A stretch of DNA of 64,000 bases, taken from NCBI RefSeq assembly GCF_015461835.1, contig NZ_JACOPX010000020.1:39725-103724 (forward strand), read 5' to 3'. Below are positions 52,759 to 61,142 of the stretch, in pieces. The notes beneath the pieces were generated by a model. It was given only the letters and a program-made list of their open reading frames with translations. It did no database searches and was not told the DNA's origin. The stretch comes from Pseudomonas neuropathica (GTDB lineage: Bacteria; Pseudomonadota; Gammaproteobacteria; Pseudomonadales; Pseudomonadaceae). The position numbers and the translations under genes were made by a program. Numbering within the stretch: the stretch's first letter is position 1; each line of letters starts with the position of its first letter.

Positions 52759-53580
52759 TTAAAGGGCCAGTTGTCGACGCAACTCTGTGAGCACGGGCGC
52801 AGTGTCCGGGCGCACACCACGCCACAGGAAAAAAGCCTCAGCCGCCTGCTCGGCCAACATCCCCAAACCATCCATCGCCACCGCCGCGCCATGCTCACTG
52901 GCCCAGCGGCAAAACGCCGTCGGCTCTTTGCCGTACATCATGTCGTAGCACAAGGTCTTGCCCGGCTCGATCAGGCTCGGTGCAATCGGCGGCACATCAC
53001 CAGTGAGACTGGCCGATGTGGCGTTGATGATCACGTCCACCGGCTCGCGCAACCAGTCGAAACCACTGGCCGAGACCGGCCCGAGGTCGCAGAACAACTC
53101 CGCCAGCAACTCAGCCTTGTCCACCGTACGATTGGCGATGATCACCGACGCCGGTTGTTCCGCCAGCAACGGTTCCAGCGCACCGCGCACCGCACCACCG
53201 GCACCGAGCAGCAGAATGCGTTTGCCAGTCAGGCTGAACCCGGCGTTCACCGTCAGATCGCGCACCAGTCCGGCGCCGTCAGTGTTATCACCGAGCAGTG
53301 AGCCGTCGGCCAGTTTGCTCAAGGTGTTCACCGCACCGGCCCGTTGTGCGCGAGCGGTCAGGCTATTGGCCAGACGATAGGCGTCCTCCTTGAACGGCAC
53401 GGTGACGTTGGCGCCGCGACCTTCCTGGAAAAACGCCGTGGCGCAGTTGGCGAAATCTTCAAGCGGCGCCAGCAAGGTGCTGTAGTCGAGGTGCTGGCCA
53501 GTCTGCTCGGCGAACAGCTTGTGAATCATCGGCGATTTGCTGTGGCCGATCGGGTTGCCGAAAACGACGTAACGATCCAT
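52759..53580 (-). CDS. aroE: Shikimate dehydrogenase
   Basis: A 273-residue enzyme that reduces 3-dehydroshikimate with NADPH in the shikimate pathway. The substrate-site motif NPIGHSKSP, the catalytic Lys in TVPFKEDAYRLAN, and the NADP fold LLLGAGGAVRGALEPLL followed by ANRTVDKAELLAELF are all seen. It follows hemF by 9 bases on the same strand and is translated from ATG 53580 with GAGGACATC upstream. Confidence 0.96.
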   Translation of the reverse strand: MDRYVVFGNPIGHSKSPMIHKLFAEQTGQHLDYSTLLAPLEDFANCATAFFQEGRGANVTVPFKEDAYRLANSLTARAQRAGAVNTLSKLADGSLLGDNTDGAGLVRDLTVNAGFSLTGKRILLLGAGGAVRGALEPLLAEQPASVIIANRTVDKAELLAELFCDLGPVSASGFDWLREPVDVIINATSASLTGDVPPIAPSLIEPGKTLCYDMMYGKEPTAFCRWASEHGAAVAMDGLGMLAEQAAEAFFLWRGVRPDTAPVLTELRRQLAL

Positions 53581-53589
53581 CAGATGTCC

Positions 53590-54504
53590 TCAGGCCTCGG
53601 CCAGCCAGTCGCGGTCTTGCAGGAAGTACTCGGTCAGGCGTGCTTCTTCGCTGCCAGGCTCGGCTTTCCAGTCATAGCCCCAGCGCACTTGCGGCGGCAA
53701 CGACATCAGGATCGACTCGGTACGCCCGCCCGATTGCAGGCCGAACAGCGTGCCACGGTCATACACCAGGTTGAACTCGACGTAGCGGCCACGGCGGAAC
53801 TCCTGGAATTCACGCTGCTGAGCGGTAAACGCATCGTTTTTGCGGCGCTGCACGATCGGCAGATAAGCATCGATGTAGGCGTCGCCGATGGCCCGCATAA
53901 AAGCGAAGCTGGTATCGAAGTCCCACTCGTTCAGGTCATCGAAGAACAAACCGCCAATGCCGCGCGGTTCGTGGCGATGCTTGATGTGGAAGTAGGTGTC
54001 ACACCAGGCCTTGTAGCGCGGGTAGACGTCCGGGCCAAACGGCGCGCAAGCCTGCTCGGCAACGCGGTGCCAGTGAACGCAATCTTCTTCATTGCCGTAA
54101 TACGGGGTCAGGTCGAAGCCGCCGCCGAACCACCAGACCGGCTCTTCACCCTCCTTCTCGGCGATGAAAAAGCGCACGTTGGCGTGGGACGTCGGCACAT
54201 GCGGGTTGTGCGGGTGGATCACCAGCGACACGCCAAGGGCTTCGAAACCGCGGCCAGCCAATTCCGGGCGATGGGCGCTGGCCGACGGTGGCAGACCACT
54301 GCCGAAGACGTGGGAAAAGTTGACACCGCCCTTTTCGATTACCGTGCCGTTCTCGATCACGCGAGTACGACCGCCACCGCCGGCGGGCCGGGTCCAGGCG
54401 TCTTCGACGAAGCGCGTGCCGCCGTCTTCGGTTTCGAGAGCCGCGCAGATGCGGTCTTGCAGGTCGAGCAGATAGGCCTTTACGGCGTCGGTGCGGGTCG
54501 TCAT
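53590..54504 (-). CDS. hemF: Oxygen-dependent coproporphyrinogen III oxidase
   Basis: A 304-residue enzyme of heme synthesis. It carries the family blocks RTRVIENGTVIEKGGVNFSHVFG, VWWFGGGFDLTPYYGNEEDCVHWH, IGGLFFDDLNEWDF, and the end RVEFNL-like region RGRYVEFNLVYDRGTLFGLQSGGRTESILMSLPP. The start is ATG 54504 (MTTRTDAVKAYLLDLQ) with GGTGAAG upstream; an upstream in-frame extension is unlikely. It pairs with aroE downstream in one unit and diverges from qor. Confidence 0.96.
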   Translation of the reverse strand: MTTRTDAVKAYLLDLQDRICAALETEDGGTRFVEDAWTRPAGGGGRTRVIENGTVIEKGGVNFSHVFGSGLPPSASAHRPELAGRGFEALGVSLVIHPHNPHVPTSHANVRFFIAEKEGEEPVWWFGGGFDLTPYYGNEEDCVHWHRVAEQACAPFGPDVYPRYKAWCDTYFHIKHRHEPRGIGGLFFDDLNEWDFDTSFAFMRAIGDAYIDAYLPIVQRRKNDAFTAQQREFQEFRRGRYVEFNLVYDRGTLFGLQSGGRTESILMSLPPQVRWGYDWKAEPGSEEARLTEYFLQDRDWLAEA

Positions 54505-54654
54505 GGCTTCACCTTGAATCGGGCGGCGCCCCGGCAGACGGGCGACGCAAATGGGCGCGTAGCATACCACCGCACAACAGCCCGCCGCAGTTGACGAAGA
54601 TCAAGCATGGGAGTTGGATAGGGGGCTCACAAAAGACCCAAGGAGAGCAGGCAG

Positions 54655-55632
54655 ATGGCAAAGCGTATCCAGTTCCGCGCCCACGGCGGCCCCGAAGTGC
54701 TCGAATATGTTGATTACCAACCCGCCGCGCCCGGCCCCAATCAAGTCCGCGTGGCTAACAAGGCGATCGGCCTGAACTTCATCGACACCTATTACCGCAG
54801 CGGTCTGTACGCGCCGCCTGCCTTGCCGTCCGGCCTGGGTGCTGAAGGTGCGGGGATCGTCGATGCCGTGGGCAGCGACGTCACCCGGTTCAAGGTCGGT
54901 GATCGCGTGGCCTATGGCAGCGGCCCGTTGGGGGCCTACAGCGAATTGCATGTGCTGCCCCAGGACAATCTGGTGCATCTGCCCGACGAAATCAGTTTCG
55001 AAACGGCTGCCGGTGTAATGCTCAAAGGCCTGACCGTGCAATACCTGCTGCGCCAGACCTATGAACTCAAGGGTGGCGAAACCATTCTGTTCCACGCGGC
55101 GGCCGGCGGTGTCGGTTCACTGGCCTGCCAATGGGCCAAAGCGTTAGGCGTGAAGCTGATTGGCACCGTCAGCTCCAAAGAGAAAGCCGAACTGGCCAAG
55201 GCCAATGGCGCCTGGGCGACGATCGATTACAGCCACGAAAACGTTGCCCAGCGCGTGCTGGAATTGACCGATGGCAAGAAAGTCCCGGTGGTCTATGACG
55301 GTGTCGGCAAGGACACTTGGCTGACGTCCCTCGACAGCGTGTCGCCGCGTGGCCTGGTCGTGAGCTTCGGTAACGCTTCCGGCGCGGTGGACGGCGTGAA
55401 TCTGGGAATTCTCTCCGCCAAGGGTTCGCTGTACGTGACCCGGCCGACGCTGGCGACTTATGCCAACAACGCCGAAAACCTGCAGCGAATGGCCGATGAG
55501 CTGTTCGAGATGATCATCAGTGGCAAGTTGAAGGTGGATGTCAGCCAGCGTTATCCACTGGCTGATGCGGCGAAGGCGCAAACCGAACTGTCGGCGCGGC
55601 GCACTACCGGTTCCACCATCCTGCTGCCTTGA
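54655..55632 (+). CDS. qor: NADPH:quinone oxidoreductase
   Basis: A 325-residue zinc-free medium-chain dehydrogenase/reductase. The N-terminal catalytic domain (FIDTYYRSGLYAPPALPSGLGAEGAGIVDAVGSDVTRFKVGDRVAY) has no zinc ligands. The nucleotide-binding motif is AAAGGVGSLACQWAKALG followed by GTVSSKEKAELAKANGA. It reduces quinones with one-electron chemistry. AGGAG lies nine bases before the ATG; the gene diverges from hemF. Confidence 0.94.
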   Translation: MAKRIQFRAHGGPEVLEYVDYQPAAPGPNQVRVANKAIGLNFIDTYYRSGLYAPPALPSGLGAEGAGIVDAVGSDVTRFKVGDRVAYGSGPLGAYSELHVLPQDNLVHLPDEISFETAAGVMLKGLTVQYLLRQTYELKGGETILFHAAAGGVGSLACQWAKALGVKLIGTVSSKEKAELAKANGAWATIDYSHENVAQRVLELTDGKKVPVVYDGVGKDTWLTSLDSVSPRGLVVSFGNASGAVDGVNLGILSAKGSLYVTRPTLATYANNAENLQRMADELFEMIISGKLKVDVSQRYPLADAAKAQTELSARRTTGSTILLP

Positions 55633-55641
55633 TACCTCCCG

Positions 55642-55685
55642 GCGTCCTGCCAGTCAGGGTTTCAGAACCATGACTGGCAGGACGC
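55642..55685. terminator. Bidirectional hairpin between qor and the GNAT gene
   Basis: GCGTCCTGCCAGTCA pairs perfectly with TGACTGGCAGGACGC, a 15-bp stem with a 14-base loop. There is no T run on either side, so it may stop RNA decay rather than transcription, or need a factor. Confidence 0.6.
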
Positions 55686-55696
55686 TTCGAGCGTGT

Positions 55697-56371
55697 TCAG
55701 TATTGCGGTGGATGAGCCGCCAACGGTCTTGGCGCCCAATGACCGACCGTCGCGGAATCAGGCTGTTGCAACGCGGCGAGGATTTGCCGCCACTCGGCTG
55801 ACAACACCCAGTAATCCCCGCGTGCGCGCTGTTCGATATGCAAGGGATTGGAGGCGACCGGCATCAGACCGAAACGCTGGTACAGGCGCAGCTGCGATGC
55901 CCTGCACAACGCGGTGACACCTAAATAGCCCTGTTTTATGGCCCACTCGGCAGCGGCCGCCAGCAGACTGTCGACGGCAATGGGCTGTTGGCTGGGCGCG
56001 TACGAGATCAAGCGACTGAGTTCGACATGGCGTGACAACGCCACCGTGGGCGAAACATGTTGCTGCGCCAGTGATGCCCACTCGAACGGCGCCGGAGTGG
56101 CCCTCAATACCGCCAGCAGTTGCTCGTGCCGATACAGCAGAAAGTGGGTACTGCGCGACCGTGTCGCCAGTCGGGTTTCGAGCATCCGCGCCCTGGACGT
56201 CAGCATGTAATGCTGCAGCCGAAGCCGAAATTGCCGATCGATAAACCGATCGAACACCTGGGTATCCGACCCCGCTTCAAGCATCACGATACGGCAACCC
56301 TCCTGATGACTGTTTAACGTCACCTGGAGCGCCTGCAGGTAATCCGTGAGTTGCAAATCCGTAGTGTCCAT
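55697..56371 (-). CDS. GNAT-fold acyltransferase, FeeM/LuxI-like
   Basis: A 224-residue protein of the GNAT fold. It shows a strand/helix start (FDRFIDRQFRLRLQHYMLTSRARMLETRLATRSRSTHFLLYRHEQLLAVLRATP), the motif HVELSRLISY, a region AEWAIKQGYLGVTALCRASQLRLYQRFGLMPV that matches the acyl-carrier-binding C-terminal part of GNATs, and a Pro-rich tail. The ELSRL motif and the lack of the classical Q/RxxGxG/A acetyl-CoA loop suggest relation to LuxI/FeeM N-acyl-amino-acid or AHL-type synthases, which use acyl-ACP. No dedicated partner gene is seen nearby. Function is unproven. Confidence 0.72.
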   Translation of the reverse strand: MDTTDLQLTDYLQALQVTLNSHQEGCRIVMLEAGSDTQVFDRFIDRQFRLRLQHYMLTSRARMLETRLATRSRSTHFLLYRHEQLLAVLRATPAPFEWASLAQQHVSPTVALSRHVELSRLISYAPSQQPIAVDSLLAAAAEWAIKQGYLGVTALCRASQLRLYQRFGLMPVASNPLHIEQRARGDYWVLSAEWRQILAALQQPDSATVGHWAPRPLAAHPPQY

Positions 56372-56550
56372 TCTTTCTCCGCAGACCTTAACTTATCGAA
56401 GTGTTTCGAGTGCAGGGAAAGGATGGTTGCTTTTGGCGATACCGCCACGAAACGCGGTCTGATAATCAGGTGGGAAAATTCATTTAATTCAGCTAGTTGA
56501 CGATTTTTCCGACGCAACAACCAGCATCATTGCAGGATAAATCGCAGGCA

Positions 56551-56590
56551 CGTGTAGTACTCCTCGCCATCAAAGCGAGGAGTACTCACG
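56551..56590. other. Strong 12-bp perfect stem (16 bp with one bulge)
   Basis: AGTACTCCTCGC (56556-56567) pairs with GCGAGGAGTACT (56575-56586) around a 7-base loop; CGTG and CACG extend the stem past one bulged T. It sits in the 240-bp AT-rich gap between the GNAT gene and tsaC, in front of the GNAT gene and behind tsaC on the minus strand. No T run follows. It may be a terminator for tsaC or a regulatory element. I see nothing else in this gap. Confidence 0.7.
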
Positions 56591-56611
56591 TTACAAATGT
56601 TCGAGGCTGGA

Positions 56612-57169
56612 TCAGTCGGGACGAATGACTTTGCCGGTCGCCAGATCACGGATCACGCTGGGGTTCTTGCGCCCACCCAGTTGCCCGCCCAGTATCAGAT
56701 CGATCTGCCCACGGAAATACTGCTCGACACGCAATCGCGTGCGCGCCGCCGGGCGGCCCTGCGGGTTGGCTGAGGTCGAAATCAACGGCCCGACCATCGA
56801 GCACAGATCGCGTACTTGCGGATGATCACTGACCCGCAGTGCGACGGTATCGTGCATGCCGGTCACCCATTCCGGGAGCAAGCCCTGATGCGGCACCAGC
56901 CAGGTGTTCGGCCCCGGCCAGGTGCTGGCCATGCGGTCGATCCATTCTTGCGGGAAGTCTTCGAACAGGAAGTCGAACTGGCGAATGTTGTCGGCAACCA
57001 GAATCAGGCCTTTGACCACCGAACGATTCTTGATCGCCAGCAACCGATCCACGGCCTCTTCGTTCCATGGGTCGCAACCCAGCCCCCAGACGGCTTCGGT
57101 TGGATAGGCAATCACCGCCCCGGCGCGAATCTCTCGTGCGGCTTGTTGCACACGCCAACTGTTAACCAT
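56612..57169 (-). CDS. tsaC: Threonylcarbamoyl-AMP synthase
   Basis: A 185-residue YrdC/Sua5-family enzyme that makes threonylcarbamoyl-AMP, the donor for t6A37 of tRNAs reading ANN codons. The family pattern is clear: GAVIAYPTEAVWGLGCDPWNEEAVDRLLAIKNR, TWPGPNTWLVP, VALRVSDHPQVRDLC, GPLISTSANPQG. Length is the usual for the short TsaC type. It lies 55 bases after dprA on the minus strand, as in many gammaproteobacteria. Confidence 0.95.
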   Translation of the reverse strand: MVNSWRVQQAAREIRAGAVIAYPTEAVWGLGCDPWNEEAVDRLLAIKNRSVVKGLILVADNIRQFDFLFEDFPQEWIDRMASTWPGPNTWLVPHQGLLPEWVTGMHDTVALRVSDHPQVRDLCSMVGPLISTSANPQGRPAARTRLRVEQYFRGQIDLILGGQLGGRKNPSVIRDLATGKVIRPD

Positions 57170-57224
57170 GAAAAAACTCTCCGCAAACAGGTTTCGCGCA
57201 GTTTACCGATCTTCCTTGTAAAAC

Positions 57225-58322
57225 CTAGCGTGTCCTGGCCAACCAGCGACCGTTTTCGCACACTGCACGGCCATCCATTTCCAGTTCGGTGAGTGCCGCC
57301 AGCACTTTGGGCAATGTCCAGCCGCTGCTGTCAGCCAAGCCTTCGCTGGTGTGCGGGGCGGCGTGGAGCAGGCTGAGCAACGGGTGATCGACGTTCGCCG
57401 TGTCATTGGATAGCGGCAGATGCTGCCAACCGCGCAGGGCTTCGAGGATGTGCTCGATGGTTTCCACCAGCACCGCGCCATCGCGGATCAACTGATGGCA
57501 ACCGCGTGCACCGGGGTGATGGATCGAACCGGGAATCGCGTAAACCTCGCGTCCCTGTTCCGCCGCCAGCCGTGCGGTGATCAGCGAACCGCTGGCGACG
57601 CTGGCCTCGACCACCAGCACGCCGAGGGACAAACCGCTGATGATGCGGTTACGTCGCGGGAAGTTGCTCGCGGTCGGCCCGGCATCCAGCGGAAACTCGG
57701 AAAGCACTGCGCTGCCGCACGCAATCATCGCGTCAGCCAAGCGGCGGTTGCGCTGTGGATAAAAATTTTCCAGCCCCGTGCCGAGGACACCGACCGTCAA
57801 CCCGCCAACATCCAGCGCGGCCTGATGCGCAGCGGCATCGATACCCAGTGCCAATCCGCTGGTGATGACAAAACCGGCACCGGCAAGGCTGCGGGAAAAC
57901 GCTGCGGCAGTATCCATGCCCGGACGCGATGCCCGGCGACTGCCAACCATCGCCAGTTGCGGTTTTTCCAGAATCTGCGGATCACCGGCCACGAACAACA
58001 TTGGCGGCGGGTCGGGAATCTGCGCCAGTAATGCGGGGTAATCGGCTTGGTCCCACATCAGCAAATGCTGATCCGGCCGCTCTAGCCAGCGCATTGCATG
58101 GCTGGCGCCGTCGCGAACTTCGGGGCAGCGCCGCGCTTCGGCGCACGCCGCCGGCAAACCGAGAGAACGCCAGGCACTGGCCGGCGCGCTGATGGCTTTG
58201 GAGGCCGAGCCGAAGGCTTCGAGCAATTTGGCAAAACGCTTCGGGCCGACATCCGGCAAGCGGTGCAGGCGCAGACGCGCTTCCAGTTCCGCCGGGGAAA
58301 CCGGCGTACAAACAGGCAACAT
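57225..58322 (-). CDS. dprA: DNA-processing protein DprA
   Basis: A 365-residue protein that loads RecA on incoming single-stranded DNA in natural transformation and recombination. The N-terminal SAM-like region is followed by the Rossmann-type core (QLAMVGSRRASRPGMDTAAAFSRSLAGAGFVITSGLALGIDAAAHQAALDVGGLTVGVLGTGLENFYPQRNRRLADAMIACGSAVLSEFPLDAGPTASNFPRRNRIISGLS) and a C-terminal winged-helix-like domain (EGLADSSGWTLPKVLAALTELEMDGRAV). Second gene after the LysM gene. Confidence 0.94.
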   Translation of the reverse strand: MLPVCTPVSPAELEARLRLHRLPDVGPKRFAKLLEAFGSASKAISAPASAWRSLGLPAACAEARRCPEVRDGASHAMRWLERPDQHLLMWDQADYPALLAQIPDPPPMLFVAGDPQILEKPQLAMVGSRRASRPGMDTAAAFSRSLAGAGFVITSGLALGIDAAAHQAALDVGGLTVGVLGTGLENFYPQRNRRLADAMIACGSAVLSEFPLDAGPTASNFPRRNRIISGLSLGVLVVEASVASGSLITARLAAEQGREVYAIPGSIHHPGARGCHQLIRDGAVLVETIEHILEALRGWQHLPLSNDTANVDHPLLSLLHAAPHTSEGLADSSGWTLPKVLAALTELEMDGRAVCENGRWLARTR

Positions 58323-58405
58323 GATGGATCATCCTTGATCGTTATAAGCCCCGAACCATTCGGAACAAGCTGTGGATAACTCTGTTGGTAACTTGTGAAG
58401 CACGC

Positions 58406-59431
58406 TTACGGATTGCGCACCTTGTCGAGCACCGCCAGCGAGCGCGATGCGTTAAGAACGAGGCCATAACTGAGTTTGTCGTAGGTGCGGAACACCATCA
58501 GCAGCCCGGCGCGTTCATCAGGAATTTTCAGCGGCTGGCCAGTGATGCGGTCGCGCACGGTTTCACCGGTTTTCATTACCACCAGCACGTTGCCTTCGGC
58601 CAGACCGTCGCGCTTGCCCTTGTTCAAGGTGACCACGTCCATCACGCCAATCTGGGTGACACCGCGCGGCACATCGATGATCACGCCGTTGATCTTGCTG
58701 GTGGGCGCGCTGGGCATGAAGGTCGAGTTGATCGAACGCTCCTCGCCGCTGAACAAGCGATCGCCGAGGCGCACTTCCTGCGTGGTGCGTTGCAGCGCGA
58801 GGGTGGCGACGTCGCCTTCGGTCGCAACGATTTCACCGCCACCAATGTCATCGGCATTGATCCCGAGAAACTCCTTGGTCTCAGGATCGGTGTAGACCTT
58901 GCCCTGACGGAAGATGCCGTAGACCGGTTGATCAGGATCAAAATGGCCGCGCGCGAAGATCCGGTCACCGGTACCGCTGAGCACGCGTTCGGCATCGCCG
59001 GCGACGATATACGGCGCCTTGTCGAAATCCTCGACCTTGTCGACGATGCGGTTGCTCAGCAGAAAGCTGTTGATCGATTTCAGCGGAATGCTCGGAATCG
59101 CCTCGGCCACCGGGCTGGTGCGAATGCGTGGCGAGAGCTTGATGGTGCCGCGCGACTCGCCGCGATTAAGGGTCAGACGTGGCTGGCCATCGACATAACT
59201 GAGCGTCAGCGTGTCGCCGGGATAGATCAGGTTGGGGTTTTCGATTTGCGGGTTGGCCCGCCACAGTTGTGGCCACTGCCAGGGCTCGCGCAGGTATTTG
59301 CCGGAAATGTCCCAGAGCGTATCCCCCGAAACCACCGTGTATTGCTGTGGAAAACCATCCCTGAGTTGCACTTGCCCTTGCGCCACGCCGGCCGAAGCCA
59401 ACAGCAGCAGGGCGAGTAGTGTTTTCCTCAT
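58406..59431 (-). CDS. Secreted LysM-domain protein
   Basis: A 341-residue exported protein. A signal peptide (MRKTLLALLLLASAGVAQG) precedes a LysM domain at residues ~30-80 (QYTVVSGDTLWDISGKYLREPWQWPQLWRANPQIENPNLIYPGDTLTL) that should bind peptidoglycan. The rest is beta-rich, with repeated strands (FARGHFDPDQPVYGIFRQGKVYTD; VVTLNKGKRDGLAEGNVLVVMKTGETVRDRITG). The start is ATG 59431; an upstream in-frame extension is spurious. It sits between def (divergent) and dprA. Confidence 0.9.
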   Translation of the reverse strand: MRKTLLALLLLASAGVAQGQVQLRDGFPQQYTVVSGDTLWDISGKYLREPWQWPQLWRANPQIENPNLIYPGDTLTLSYVDGQPRLTLNRGESRGTIKLSPRIRTSPVAEAIPSIPLKSINSFLLSNRIVDKVEDFDKAPYIVAGDAERVLSGTGDRIFARGHFDPDQPVYGIFRQGKVYTDPETKEFLGINADDIGGGEIVATEGDVATLALQRTTQEVRLGDRLFSGEERSINSTFMPSAPTSKINGVIIDVPRGVTQIGVMDVVTLNKGKRDGLAEGNVLVVMKTGETVRDRITGQPLKIPDERAGLLMVFRTYDKLSYGLVLNASRSLAVLDKVRNP

Positions 59432-59591
59432 GCAGTGAATCCCTTTATCATGTGCATTCGCGTGAACCGTCAGAGCCCCCGTGGCTCGCTTGTGCAAAAT
59501 GCACAAGCTACGCTTCACAACGGTAGCCTGCATCTTCGGACCTGCCAGGCCATCGCCCGACTTTACTCAACGTGTGCAGCAATCAAAGCCT

Positions 59592-60098
59592 ATGGCCATT
59601 TTAAACATCCTCGAATTCCCGGACCCGCGTCTGCGCACTATCGCCAAACCTGTGGCTGTAGTGGACGACGAAGTGCGTCAGTTGGTCGATGACATGTTTG
59701 AAACAATGTATGAAGCGCCGGGCATCGGCCTTGCCGCGACCCAGGTCAACGTGCACAAACGTATCGTCGTGATGGACCTTTCCGAAGACCGCACCGAACC
59801 GCGGGTGTTCATCAACCCCGAGTTCGAATCGCTGACCGACGAAATGGACCAATACCAGGAAGGCTGCCTGTCGGTACCGGGTTTCTACGAAAACGTCGAC
59901 CGCCCGCAGAAGGTCAAAATCAAGGCGCTGGACCGCGACGGCAAGCCCTATGAGCTGATCGCCGAAGGCCTGCTCGCGGTGTGCATCCAGCACGAATGCG
60001 ACCACCTCAACGGCAAATTGTTCGTCGATTACCTGTCCACGCTCAAACGCGACCGGATCAAGAAGAAACTGGAAAAGCAGCACCGCCAGAACGCTTGA
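59592..60098 (+). CDS. def: Peptide deformylase
   Basis: A 168-residue iron/zinc enzyme that removes the formyl group from nascent proteins. Motif 1 is GIGLAATQ (44-51), motif 2 EGCLSVPGF with ligand Cys92, and motif 3 HECDHLNG with ligands His134 and His138. I start at ATG 59592 (MAILNILEFP); a longer frame upstream overlaps the promoter region. The def-fmt-rsmB-trkA order is conserved in proteobacteria. Confidence 0.96.
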   Translation: MAILNILEFPDPRLRTIAKPVAVVDDEVRQLVDDMFETMYEAPGIGLAATQVNVHKRIVVMDLSEDRTEPRVFINPEFESLTDEMDQYQEGCLSVPGFYENVDRPQKVKIKALDRDGKPYELIAEGLLAVCIQHECDHLNGKLFVDYLSTLKRDRIKKKLEKQHRQNA

Positions 60099-60109
60099 TG
60101 CCCCTCTTC

Positions 60110-60137
60110 AAAGGCTTGCTGCGGCAAGCCTTTTTCT
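60110..60137 (+). terminator. def: Hairpin with T run between def and fmt
   Basis: AAAGGCTTGC pairs with GCAAGCCTTT around TGCG, followed by more T. It may attenuate transcription between def and fmt. Confidence 0.65.
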
Positions 60138-60155
60138 TTTTATGAGACTCCCTTC

Positions 60156-61142
60156 ATGACTGAGCCACTGCGCATCGTTTTTGCCGGCACCCCGGAATTC
60201 GCCGCCGAACACCTCAAGGCCCTGCTGAGCAGCCCTTACGAGATCGTTGCGGTCTACACCCAACCGGATCGTCCGGCCGGTCGCGGGCAAAAACTGATGC
60301 CGAGCCCGGTCAAACAGCTCGCGCTGGAAAATAATATCCAGGTGTTGCAGCCGCCGACGTTGCGCAACGCTGACGCCCAAGCTGAACTGGCCGCGCTGAA
60401 ACCGGATTTGCTGGTGGTGGTCGCCTATGGCCTGATCCTGCCGCAAGTGGTGCTGGATATTCCGCGTCTGGGCTGCATCAACAGCCACGCCTCGTTGCTG
60501 CCACGCTGGCGCGGTGCGGCGCCGATTCAACGCGCTGTGGAACACGGTGACGCGGAAAGCGGCGTGACCGTGATGCGCATGGAAGCCGGCCTCGACACCG
60601 GACCGATGCTGCTCAAAGTCGTCACCCCGATCAGCGCTGAAGACACCGGCGGCAGCCTGCACGATCGCCTCGCCGAAATGGGCCCGCCAGCCGTGGTGCA
60701 AGCGATTGCCGGCCTGGCCGCTGGCACGCTGGAAGGCGAAGTGCAGAACGACGAGCTCGCCACTTACGCGCACAAGCTGAACAAAGACGAAGCGCGCATC
60801 GACTGGAGCCGTCCGGCGGTTGAGCTGGAACGTCTGGTTCGCGCCTTCAATCCATGGCCGATCACCCACAGCACCCTCAACGGGGAAGCAATGAAAGTGC
60901 TGGCGGCTCGAGTGGTTGATGGCGTTGGTTCGGGTTCTGAGATTTTTCCAATAGGCGGACCCGGTGAAATCCTCAGCGCCAGCAAGGACGGCCTGATCGT
61001 CGCGTGCGGTGAACAAGCGCTGTGTCTGACCCGCCTGCAATTGCCCGGCGGCAAGGCGTTGAATTTCAGCGACCTGTTCAACAGCCGCCGTGAGAAATTC
61101 GCCGTCGGCACCGTGCTTGGCGCAGCGGTGGACGCACAATGA
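60156..61142 (+). CDS. fmt: Methionyl-tRNA formyltransferase
   Basis: A 328-residue enzyme that formylates the initiator Met-tRNA using 10-formyl-tetrahydrofolate. Visible family blocks are LRIVFAGTPEFAAEHLKALL, VVAYGLILPQVVLDIPRLGCINSHASLLPRWRGAAPIQRAVEHGD and VMRMEAGLDTGPMLLK. The C-terminal domain that binds tRNA follows residue ~205 (ARIDWSRPAVELERLVRAFNPWP). It works with def upstream and overlaps rsmB by four bases (ATGA). Confidence 0.96.
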   Translation: MTEPLRIVFAGTPEFAAEHLKALLSSPYEIVAVYTQPDRPAGRGQKLMPSPVKQLALENNIQVLQPPTLRNADAQAELAALKPDLLVVVAYGLILPQVVLDIPRLGCINSHASLLPRWRGAAPIQRAVEHGDAESGVTVMRMEAGLDTGPMLLKVVTPISAEDTGGSLHDRLAEMGPPAVVQAIAGLAAGTLEGEVQNDELATYAHKLNKDEARIDWSRPAVELERLVRAFNPWPITHSTLNGEAMKVLAARVVDGVGSGSEIFPIGGPGEILSASKDGLIVACGEQALCLTRLQLPGGKALNFSDLFNSRREKFAVGTVLGAAVDAQ

